From Candidatus Bathyarchaeota archaeon (lineage in GTDB: Archaea > Thermoproteota > Bathyarchaeia > RBG-16-48-13 > JAGMEO01): DNA of 22,619 bases. The stretch spans positions 1 through 22,619 of the forward strand of contig JAGMEO010000002.1 in assembly GCA_023128135.1 (NCBI GenBank). Direction: 5' to 3'. Shown here piece after piece: positions 15,961-22,619 of this stretch. The notes under the pieces were generated by a model. It ran no database searches. It was not told where the DNA came from and saw nothing but the letters and a program-made list of their open reading frames with translations. Both the position numbers and the translations under genes were made by a program. How positions within the stretch are numbered: position 1 is the first letter of the stretch; every line of letters begins with the position of its first letter.

Positions 15961-16021
15961 TACAGAGAAAAAGGAAAAGAGAAAGATGCTTCAGAAATTG
16001 GAAGAATATGTCCCAAAATAA
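15953..16021 (+). CDS. Possible 22-residue charged microprotein
   Basis: ATG 15953 opens a 22-codon frame, overlapping the end of the two-helix membrane protein by eight bases. The product is almost entirely charged (MTNTEKKEKRKML...). The overlap is the kind seen for translationally coupled genes, but at this size chance cannot be excluded. Confidence 0.25.
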   Translation: MTNTEKKEKRKMLQKLEEYVPK

Positions 16022-16042
16022 CCAAAAACTGTGAAGTCAAAC

Positions 16043-16612
16043 ATGGAAAGAAGAGAATTGTTTGAGCAGAGCGGTACCATTCTTGGAAGAAAAGATCTTT
16101 TAAAAAGATTAAAAACAAACCCTCCTTTGATTGATGGACTTATTGACAAGAAAAAGCAAATTGGTACAAACGGCATCGACCTTACAGTAAAAAAAATCGA
16201 AAAATTTGTATCTAAAGGAGCGCTCGATTTAACCAACAATGAAAGAGTGATTTCAAAAACACAGAAATTGGTTTTTAATAATGAAGGATGGATCCATGTT
16301 CTCAAAGGAGCTTACAAAATTGTTTTCAACGAAGTAATCAATATGCCATGTGACCTTGTGGCTTTCGCAAAACCAAGATCAAGTTTACTTCGAAGCGGTG
16401 CTTCGCTAGAAACTGCTATCTGGGATGCAGGATACAGAGGACGAAGCGAAGCATTACTGAATGTTCACAATCCTTTTGGACTAAAAATAAAAAGAAATGC
16501 GAGAATCACCCAGATCGTTTTTTTAAAACTATCTAATCCAAACAACAAAGCTTATAATGGTATATTTCAAGGGGAAAACCTTTCACAAATAGAAGAAAAA
16601 GAAGCATCTTAA
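16043..16612 (+). CDS. dcd: dCTP deaminase/dUTPase-family protein
   Basis: A trimeric beta-barrel nucleotide enzyme that lowers dUTP or makes dUMP from dCTP. The 189-residue protein has the family nucleotide-binding motif PRSSLLR (111-117), then ETAIWDAGYRGRSEA (123-137), which places the catalytic Glu/Asp and the phosphate-binding arginines. The N-terminal GRKDLLKRL element is the usual start of dCTP deaminases; here about 15 extra residues precede it. I cannot separate deaminase, dUTPase and bifunctional enzymes by eye. ATG 16043 is chosen; GTG 16031 would add four residues and neither has a clear Shine-Dalgarno site. Confidence 0.8.
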   Translation: MERRELFEQSGTILGRKDLLKRLKTNPPLIDGLIDKKKQIGTNGIDLTVKKIEKFVSKGALDLTNNERVISKTQKLVFNNEGWIHVLKGAYKIVFNEVINMPCDLVAFAKPRSSLLRSGASLETAIWDAGYRGRSEALLNVHNPFGLKIKRNARITQIVFLKLSNPNNKAYNGIFQGENLSQIEEKEAS

Positions 16613-16640
16613 ATACCAATAAAATATTATTTCATCAGAA

Positions 16641-16760
16641 ATGGTGGAAAAGTTGTCAGAGGAAATTTTTGGGCTTCTTTATGACGTAATTATAGTGATG
16701 GTGATAGTGACCTTGGCCTTAGCTTTTCTCTACATGATTTACAAAAAAGAACACGAATAA
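16641..16760 (+). CDS. Single-helix 39-residue membrane protein
   Basis: ATG 16641 to TAA 16758-16760. The product has an acidic N-terminus (MVEKLSEEIFGLL), one long hydrophobic helix (residues 15-33) and a basic tail YKKEHE, the layout of a small inner-membrane protein. It follows the dcd gene by 28 nt on the same strand. No family recognised. Confidence 0.4.
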   Translation: MVEKLSEEIFGLLYDVIIVMVIVTLALAFLYMIYKKEHE

Positions 16761-16850
16761 TTAAAGATAATTTATATCCTAAGAATGCATCGTTCTTTCG
16801 GTAAGTTTTAGTATTCGTTGTTAAATCCCGAGGAGTAAAACATTCTTGAA

Positions 16851-17410
16851 ATGATAAAATCCTCAAAAATAAAAATAACAACAATACAAAGAAGAGAGAG
16901 GTTCTCCCCTTTTGCTCTTCCAATTTTAGATAGAATCAACCCTTAAGACATATTGCGACCAGCTTCGCCTAAAGAAGAAATCATTCCAATAGTGAAGGAA
17001 AGGCTCTTCGCAGAAGATGTCAAACTATTGTACCTTTTCAACACAGATTGGCAAGACATTAGAAAGATTAGAAGTCTTTCTGAAAGAATTAAATGTCCGA
17101 AGTGTTCATCCTCACTTATTGCAATGACATACAGAAATGACGAAGAGCTTATTAAGATTGCCAAAAGGAGGAGAGTTGGACGAAAGTTATCAAAAGAGAA
17201 GGAGAAAAAGTGGCTAACAACATGGAGAAGTGCAAGTTTAATATAAACCTATGATCGCCAGCTATTATTGCCATGGCTGGAAGAGGTGTTGGACCCTATA
17301 CTGCAACATGAATACTTATAAAACCCTTTAGAAATGATGATGAATTTATCTTAGAAATTCTTAGAGCTGAAAGAGAATACGCTAGAATCTATCTTTTCTG
17401 GGATAATTAA
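16851..17410 (+). pseudogene. C-terminal remnant of an Lhr-like DEAD/DEAH helicase
   Basis: Only the last roughly 170 codons of a much longer helicase survive. In frame are FSPFALPILDRI, TAA 16944-16946, then an intact stretch with a zinc-ribbon half-site (RIKCPKCSSSLIAM) and KKLSKEK-type basic residues, then TAA 17244-17246 where relatives have Gln. Next, TYDRQ is followed by a 1-base loss near 17262, AMAGRGVGPYTAT, TGA 17309-17311 where Arg is expected, and ILIKPF to the family-typical ILRAEREYAR and FWD. The GRGVGP and AEREYAR blocks are how I recognise the Lhr-type C-terminus. The two nonsense codons fit C-to-T changes (CAA to TAA, CGA to TGA). The upstream limit is approximate; the helicase core is absent. 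Confidence 0.7.
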
Positions 17411-17456
17411 ACTGAACGATTTTTTGAATATGATAAATCAAAAAAGGTTTAGATAG

Positions 17457-17894
17457 TTATTTTAGTTTTGTACCGCATTTGATACAGAACTTCGAAGTAG
17501 AATCATTTACATATCCACAGGTCTTACATTTACCAGGCGCAGAAGGAACTGCAGATGTTACTCCTTCCTTCGATACTGCAACTTGCGTTTTCTCATCTTT
17601 TGGCATCATAACTTCAGCTTCTACTGTTTTTTTTAAAAGAATAACATCACCAACTTGACCTATATCTTCACTTGCAATGTCAATTTTGGCTCCAGATCTT
17701 GTATTCACGTTAAACGCAATCTTTTTAGCTTCAATATCCACTGATATGTCACTTACACTTCCAACAATCATGCCTTCTACATCGATAACTTGTTTTCCAA
17801 CCATATTCTCTCTTGAGACATAATTTGGCTTATCTTTCTCTTTTTTAGTAACTTTCTTGGACAAACTGAAATCCTCAATAAAAGTTATCTTCAA
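17457..17894 (-). CDS. PRC-barrel protein with C-terminal zinc ribbon
   Basis: A 145-residue protein with two parts. Residues 28-90 form a PRC-barrel: MVGKQVIDVEGMIVGSVSDI, then a strand pair ending GQVGDVILLKK. A flexible linker leads to a zinc ribbon with Cys123, Cys126, Cys137 and Cys140 (CKTCG, then CIKCG). PRC-barrels occur in RNA-processing, photosynthetic and archaeal cell-division proteins; this combination is common in archaea without a fixed function. The N-terminal 25 residues are lysine-rich and could be partly untranslated if a later start is used. Divergent from the RPA gene, 45 nt away, so they may share a control region. Confidence 0.75.
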   Translation of the reverse strand: MKITFIEDFSLSKKVTKKEKDKPNYVSRENMVGKQVIDVEGMIVGSVSDISVDIEAKKIAFNVNTRSGAKIDIASEDIGQVGDVILLKKTVEAEVMMPKDEKTQVAVSKEGVTSAVPSAPGKCKTCGYVNDSTSKFCIKCGTKLK

Positions 17895-17939
17895 TAGATT
17901 ATATTTTAATCTTTCATTACAAGAGGCGTATAAACTAGT

Positions 17940-19514
17940 ATGTTAACTCTCGCTGAAATTATTAATCGAATTCTATCTTCACGTCGTGAGCTTACACATG
18001 GAACTATCTATAAGATGATTAAAGAAAAAAAGCAGGCTTCTGATGGATTGTTGACAGATGAAGGAGCTGCATATATCGTTGCCTCTGAGTTAGCAGTTCG
18101 TATACAAGAAGGCGAGTTAAAAACAAAAGTTATGATTAAAGACTTGATCAATGGTGCAAACGATGTAACGATTACGGGTCGAGCGCTCTCTATTTCTCCC
18201 ATAAAAACCTTTTCTCGTTCTGACGGAACAGATGGGAAGCTTGTGAAGATGATTGTAGCTGATAAGACTGGAGTCATAGGTGTTGCTTTATGGGATAAAA
18301 ACGCCAACACTCTAGCTCAAAAAAGAATCTCTGAAAATCAGATAGTTAGAATATATCATGGATATGTTAGAGAGGGGTTAGGTAATGCTTTAGAGTTAAA
18401 TGTGGGATCAAGAGGAACAATAAGTGTTTCTCCATTTGATATTGACCCTGACAATTTTCCCACGACAAAGGATTTCTTCCGTAAAATTAGTGAATTAGAA
18501 GGGAATGAGAAATATGTTAACGTGATTGGGGCTGTTTCTCAAATTTTTCCAGAGTCAAGATTTGAGAAGAGTGAAAATAGAAGAGGAAGATTACGACGTG
18601 TTGAAATTGTTGATGATTCTGGTAGGATTAGATTAGTTCTTTGGAATGAAAAAGTAGATTCTGTTAACAGTGTTAAGAGAGGTGATTGGGTACAAGTTAT
18701 TGGAGCACAAGCTAGAAAAGGATTATATGAAGAAAAAGAACTTCATGCCGGGACAAATTGCCAAGTTAATATTCTATCAGAGGCACAATTTGAGATCGAA
18801 GAACCTCTATTAATTCTAACAAAGATTAGCGAGTTGAAATCAAACATATCAAATATTAATGTACTAGCAAGAGTTGTTCAAGTTGGTCAATTGAGAAAAT
18901 TTAATCTCCAGTCTGGTGAGAATGGACAGATCAAGGACTTAACATTAATGGATGAAACCGGATTAATCAGACTCGCTGTGTGGAACGACCAAGTGGACTC
19001 CTTAGAACATGTATCTAAAAACGATGTAATACTTATTGAAGGCGCATACACCCGAGAGAGCATACAAGGCATTAACCTTAACATAGGAAAAAACGGCGCA
19101 ATAATAAAAAACCCTAAAATGCCTGGAGTAAAAGAATTACAAACACTCAAGGAAAAAACGGTGCAAATAACACCAATTAATCGCCTAAAACTAGGATTAA
19201 GCAATATAACAGTTGAGGGGTCTATTATTGAACCCGTAGAAATTAAGGAAGTAACAACAAAGAAAGGCGAGAAATTAAACGTTGCGTTTACCAAGATACG
19301 TGACTCAACTGGAGAAATAAGAGTAACGCTTTGGAGAGCTTTAGCTAACGAAGTGCAAAATCTTAATGATAAGACATGGTTACGTGTAATAAATGCTTAT
19401 GTAAAAACAAGCTTTAATGGCGGCTTAGAGATTTCTTCTAATTCCTCTTCTCGAATCGAATTGTTATCTAAACCAATCAAAGAATCAAATAGACAATTAA
19501 ACTTAAGATTATAA
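17940..19514 (+). CDS. rpa: Replication protein A, four OB folds
   Basis: A single-stranded-DNA-binding protein for replication and repair. The 524-residue chain has a helical N-terminal domain (1-60, with GLLTDEGAAYIVASEL) and four OB folds, about residues 65-155, 182-278, 296-390 and 411-510. Each repeats the same strand-turn-strand signature: DKTGVIGVALWD, DDSGRIRLVLWN, DETGLIRLAVWN and DSTGEIRVTLWR. This resembles large euryarchaeal-type RPAs, except that the C-terminal zinc finger is absent. ATG 17940 is directly at the upstream boundary with no Shine-Dalgarno site, consistent with a leaderless mRNA. It overlaps the convergent aminotransferase by six bases. Confidence 0.88.
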   Translation: MLTLAEIINRILSSRRELTHGTIYKMIKEKKQASDGLLTDEGAAYIVASELAVRIQEGELKTKVMIKDLINGANDVTITGRALSISPIKTFSRSDGTDGKLVKMIVADKTGVIGVALWDKNANTLAQKRISENQIVRIYHGYVREGLGNALELNVGSRGTISVSPFDIDPDNFPTTKDFFRKISELEGNEKYVNVIGAVSQIFPESRFEKSENRRGRLRRVEIVDDSGRIRLVLWNEKVDSVNSVKRGDWVQVIGAQARKGLYEEKELHAGTNCQVNILSEAQFEIEEPLLILTKISELKSNISNINVLARVVQVGQLRKFNLQSGENGQIKDLTLMDETGLIRLAVWNDQVDSLEHVSKNDVILIEGAYTRESIQGINLNIGKNGAIIKNPKMPGVKELQTLKEKTVQITPINRLKLGLSNITVEGSIIEPVEIKEVTTKKGEKLNVAFTKIRDSTGEIRVTLWRALANEVQNLNDKTWLRVINAYVKTSFNGGLEISSNSSSRIELLSKPIKESNRQLNLRL

Positions 19515-20849
19515 TTTAACTTCTTTTTCTACGTCTTTTATTGATGCCTCGATTATTTCCAACCCAGTATCGATAAGGTCCCGTGTAATTATTAAAGGAG
19601 GGACAATTCGAATAGTAGAAACGCCACATGTAAGTGCAGTTACCCCTCTTCTCCAACTTCTAAGTATTATCTCTCTAGCTTCTTTTTTTCCAGGTTCTTT
19701 AGTATCCAAATCTTTGACTATTTCTAGCCCTATCATGAGACCTTTACCTCTAACATCACCAATAATCGAATATTTGTCTTGCATCTCCTTCAGGCGTTTA
19801 ATTATATAGTCGCCCTGCTTCAGCGCGTTCTCAAGAAGATTCTCTGTTTTTATTATCTCGATTACAGCTAAAGCTGTTGCACACGCAACTGGATTTCCAC
19901 CAAAAGTGTTTGCGTGAGAACCTGCCTCCCAGTCCATAAGTTTCTCGTTGGCAACAGTCACACTTAATGGAAGCCCTGACGCTATAGCTTTAGCTATACA
20001 AAGTATGTCTGGTTTTACTCCCCAGTGTTCAATAGCAAACCAGTGTCCCGTTCTCCCAATTCCTGCTTGAATTTCATCATCTATTAGAAGTATATCATAC
20101 TTGTCTGCAAGCTTCTTCAAGCGTTTAAAATATTCTTGGGGAGGGACAACATAGCCTCCTTCGCCCAGAATCGGCTCGAATATTATAGCCGCTGTTTCTT
20201 CTGGAGGAACATATTTTTGAAGAACAAACTCATCAATAAAATCAATACAATAATAATTGCATTCTGGATATGTTTGTTTAAATGGACATCTGTAACAATA
20301 AGGATATGGTACATGCGTGACTCCAGGTAAAAGTGGAAAAAAGTATCTTTGTTGAACTGGTTTACTTGCCGTAAAACTTAGAGCACCAAGAGTTCTTCCA
20401 TGAAAAGCTCCAATGAAAGCAAGAAATCGATGTTTTCTTGTGTGCCATTTAGCTAGTTTAATTGCTGTTTCAACAGATTCTGTTCCACTATTCGCATAAA
20501 AAACTTTTTTTAAGAACCCACCAGGTGTTAACTTGTTCATTTGTTTTGCAAGCTCTAACAACACATCGTAGTAAAAGTCTGTAGAGTAATGAATTAGCCT
20601 TTCTGATTGTGTTTTAATAGCTTCGATGATTCTAGGGTGGCAGTGCCCGACATTCATAACTGCCAAGCCAGAGTTGAAATCTATATATTCATTATCATCA
20701 ACGTCCTTTACGATGCATCCACTTGCTGATTTTACTACTAGAGGGTATCCCTTTACATACGAAGCGGAAATTAATTTCTCGTCTTCCCGTAGAAATTCTC
20801 TGGCCTTTGGCCCGGGAGGTGAAACAACTATTTTTGGAAACTTACTCAT
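19509..20849 (-). CDS. Class III PLP aminotransferase (ornithine/GABA-type)
   Basis: A 446-residue pyridoxal-phosphate enzyme of the acetylornithine/ornithine/4-aminobutyrate aminotransferase group. Visible are the phosphate-binding SGTES (121-125), DDEIQAGIGRTG (257-268) with the cofactor aspartate, the Schiff-base lysine Lys287 in CIAKAIASGLPL, and NTFGGNPVA. Between the halves lies a cysteine cluster, CYRC at 185-188 plus Cys197 and Cys201, known to me from related archaeal proteins. Candidates are GABA, ornithine or putrescine transamination, or amino-acid racemization, which some archaeal members perform. With pdaD and speB in the window a putrescine link is tempting but unproven. Confidence 0.85.
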   Translation of the reverse strand: MSKFPKIVVSPPGPKAREFLREDEKLISASYVKGYPLVVKSASGCIVKDVDDNEYIDFNSGLAVMNVGHCHPRIIEAIKTQSERLIHYSTDFYYDVLLELAKQMNKLTPGGFLKKVFYANSGTESVETAIKLAKWHTRKHRFLAFIGAFHGRTLGALSFTASKPVQQRYFFPLLPGVTHVPYPYCYRCPFKQTYPECNYYCIDFIDEFVLQKYVPPEETAAIIFEPILGEGGYVVPPQEYFKRLKKLADKYDILLIDDEIQAGIGRTGHWFAIEHWGVKPDILCIAKAIASGLPLSVTVANEKLMDWEAGSHANTFGGNPVACATALAVIEIIKTENLLENALKQGDYIIKRLKEMQDKYSIIGDVRGKGLMIGLEIVKDLDTKEPGKKEAREIILRSWRRGVTALTCGVSTIRIVPPLIITRDLIDTGLEIIEASIKDVEKEVKL

Positions 20850-20966
20850 GATTAATCCTCATATTCGTAGCGTTTATATTGACATAAACATTTTATAAAA
20901 AATCTATTTTCCAAAGTTGTTGGGAAAGCTTTGAAGGATTTTCGAAGGATGTTTGTTACTTATCTT

Positions 20967-21254
20967 CTATTTTGGCTTTGATATTACTATTTCGAGAGTT
21001 GAAACATTAGCGGTTTGACCTTCATACCTTTTCAATTCTTCAGTCCCTATGTTAATTTTTTTTATCTCCAAATCCTTTATGAAAGAACGCCGTAAAACTT
21101 CAACTACATCAACAGCGAGGCTCGTAGCACGTCCTCTTGCCTTTAAGATTACGTTATTCGATCCTGCGTTAAAGTAGGTCATGCATGCTACAACATAATT
21201 CATAACTGGCTTTGTTCCAATTAAGACAGTGTTTTCTTGAGATTTTTCAGTCAT
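20967..21254 (-). CDS. alba: Alba chromatin/RNA-binding protein
   Basis: A 95-residue member of the Alba family, the small dimeric DNA- and RNA-binding protein of archaeal chromatin. NTVLIGTKPVMNYVVA carries the nucleic-acid-contact lysine, Lys15; many Albas have two lysines here (GKKP) and this one has Thr-Lys. ILKARGRATSLAVDVVEVL and the C-terminal VSTLEIVISKPK strand are typical. GAGGT lies seven bases before the ATG and a TATAAAA box at 21274-21280. The gene is followed by the aminotransferase, 117 nt away on the same strand. Confidence 0.93.
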   Translation of the reverse strand: MTEKSQENTVLIGTKPVMNYVVACMTYFNAGSNNVILKARGRATSLAVDVVEVLRRSFIKDLEIKKINIGTEELKRYEGQTANVSTLEIVISKPK

Positions 21255-21273
21255 ATTTTGACCTCATAAGATC

Positions 21274-21280
21274 TTTTATA
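21274..21280 (-). promoter_or_regulatory. TATA box of alba
   Basis: On the minus strand this reads TATAAAA in an A-rich context. The expected start site, about 25 nt downstream, falls close to the alba ATG (21254), so the transcript would have a very short leader or none. The GAGGT before the ATG would then be partly untranscribed, leaving it open which signal is used. Confidence 0.45.
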
Positions 21281-21396
21281 TTTTTAGTAATTTTTGAGAT
21301 TAAATTCCTAGAATTTTGTAACTTTTATCATTTTGGTTTCTTTTAACTCTTCTCATTTAATCAAAATAAGTATGTTTCATAGTGTTAGAGCAGTAA

Positions 21397-22619
21397 TTAG
21401 AATAAAAAGAAGAGTAATATAATTGCTAAAATGGCAGATGGAAAAATTATCAGTGCATACACCTTTGCTCTGTTGAAGGCAGAGTCAACCAGTAGGCTAA
21501 GTTTGATTAGATTGTCTTTTCCTAACGTTTTTACTTCAGTTATCTCTCCTACTTTATATGCCACTTTAGATCTATGCAGATTCTGCAATGCCTCAGATAC
21601 TGTTTCTTTTACTTTGAGAACAATTTCTTTATGATCAATAACTTCGCCTATGGCGTTGTATCCTTTCTTAACTAGCTCGATTGCATTTACAGCATGACAG
21701 TCAGTTGTTAAGACCTCCCCGTCGTCTATATTTAAATTCCTAAGTCCATCCAAAATCTTTTCTCGAAGGCCACTTACTACATTATTTCCATCAATAACTA
21801 TGTATGCAACTTTTTGTTCTTCAACTTGAAAAACAAAAGCAGCTATACCACCAAATCCTAATCCTTGCTCCAAACCCCATTTAGATGGCACTACTCTTGA
21901 AGCCCCTGTTTTAAAAACAGATCTTTTTCCTTTCAAAGCTGAATTTATCGCTGATTCAGCCGCTTTTTGAATTTCACATAATTCAATATCAGTTAATACG
22001 GGTATTTTGTGCCCTGGTTCAATACTATTGTGCGCATCTATCACTGCGATGTGCTTAGCTCCTAAATTTACTCCTTTGTAAGCGATATTCATTCCGATCT
22101 CGAAGGGAACATCCTCCATATTCTTGGGTGCACAGGTTACGGTAACTAGACCAACATCTCCAAAGAATTGACAAGTTGCTTTTGCAGAACCACTCTTTCC
22201 ACGAAATAGTCTCGTTGCTTTAGAATCAAAGTCTTCAAAAGTGGCTAAGTCGTTTATTCCTTGAAGTACTTTATCACATTGTTTTTGCGAAGTTAAATTA
22301 AAATCGTGACCTGATGTGCCATGAGGTACAACTACTACAGAGCCTAGTTTTTTCTCCAATGTTTTTTGAATACGAAACGGTAAATTACTGCTTCCTATGT
22401 TTTTAAATGGTCCAGGATGAAAAAGAGGAATAACCATAACAGCTTTTGACAAGCCTTTTTTTCCAAAAGCTAGCATAGTTACAGGAATTATAGTTTCGAT
22501 GCCAAGTTTTTCGAAATGCGACTCTATAAATGAAGTTGTCCCTTCAGTCCAATTGGCTATGAAACTTTTTAAGAGTGTTATTGCACCGATTCCTACCGGT
22601 TTTTTTCCATGTCTATCAA
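21397..22619 (-). CDS. DUF2070 archaeal membrane protein (N-terminus outside window)
   Basis: The frame is open to the right edge (reading ...KKPVGIGAITLLKSF before the internal methionine at 22476), so the first part, expected to hold several transmembrane helices, lies outside the window. The visible soluble region has the family-typical FHPGPFKNIGSSNLP, HGTSGHDFNL, AVIDAHNS, TTDCHAVNA and GYNAIGE blocks, and ends in one hydrophobic helix (ALIIFPSAILAIILLFFLF). DUF2070 proteins are almost exclusively archaeal. The conserved His, Asp and Cys residues suggest metal or nucleophile chemistry, but no activity is known to me. It precedes alba on the same strand, 142 nt apart. Confidence 0.88.
   Translation of the reverse strand, partial: DRHGKKPVGIGAITLLKSFIANWTEGTTSFIESHFEKLGIETIIPVTMLAFGKKGLSKAVMVIPLFHPGPFKNIGSSNLPFRIQKTLEKKLGSVVVVPHGTSGHDFNLTSQKQCDKVLQGINDLATFEDFDSKATRLFRGKSGSAKATCQFFGDVGLVTVTCAPKNMEDVPFEIGMNIAYKGVNLGAKHIAVIDAHNSIEPGHKIPVLTDIELCEIQKAAESAINSALKGKRSVFKTGASRVVPSKWGLEQGLGFGGIAAFVFQVEEQKVAYIVIDGNNVVSGLREKILDGLRNLNIDDGEVLTTDCHAVNAIELVKKGYNAIGEVIDHKEIVLKVKETVSEALQNLHRSKVAYKVGEITEVKTLGKDNLIKLSLLVDSAFNRAKVYALIIFPSAILAIILLFFLF

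Overview
The window reads as AT-rich archaeal chromosome. Archaeal markers are ribosomal protein L35Ae (eL33), Alba, a HerA-NurA pair, an RPA-type protein with four OB folds, a pyruvoyl-dependent arginine decarboxylase, a DUF2070 membrane protein, AlaX, and TATA-box promoters. The mixture fits an uncultured TACK-side lineage such as Bathyarchaeia, but that assignment is inference. I saw no insertion sequence, CRISPR array or prophage.

Layout. 1-3062: an ETHE1/glyoxalase II-like hydrolase (-), then a polyamine pair, arginine decarboxylase PdaD (+) and agmatinase (-), separated by the frameshifted remains of an HExxH-type archaeal protein. 3063-5286: a frameshifted long-form serine O-acetyltransferase and an MFS transporter (-). 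5368-9417: a COG1237 metallo-beta-lactamase-fold protein, a 60-residue unknown, AlaX, inorganic pyrophosphatase, a glutaredoxin-fold protein without CxxC, and a two-domain protein joining an NMP-kinase-like domain to a nucleoside-deoxyribosyltransferase-like domain.

9495-15150 is the most distinctive region. Palindromes precede four tightly packed small winged-helix genes; at least three are paralogues, and the fourth shares their N-terminal motif. Next comes a GC-rich stretch that folds on paper into a three-way-junction RNA with a possible pseudoknot. Then come nurA and herA, overlapping by 4 nt, and endonuclease IV. I infer a DNA-end-processing and repair neighbourhood with its own small regulators.

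15177-17456: L35Ae with a clear TATA box and Shine-Dalgarno site, tRNA-Cys(GCA), three very small ORFs (two membrane proteins and a 22-codon ORF), a dCTP deaminase/dUTPase-family protein, and the decayed C-terminal end of an Lhr-like helicase. 17457-22619: a PRC-barrel/zinc-ribbon protein (-), the RPA protein (+), then a minus-strand series of class III aminotransferase, Alba and a DUF2070 protein running off the window.

A recurring theme is gene decay. Three genes carry clustered frameshifts or nonsense codons, while long neighbouring genes are intact, so pseudogenization is more likely than uniform sequencing error.
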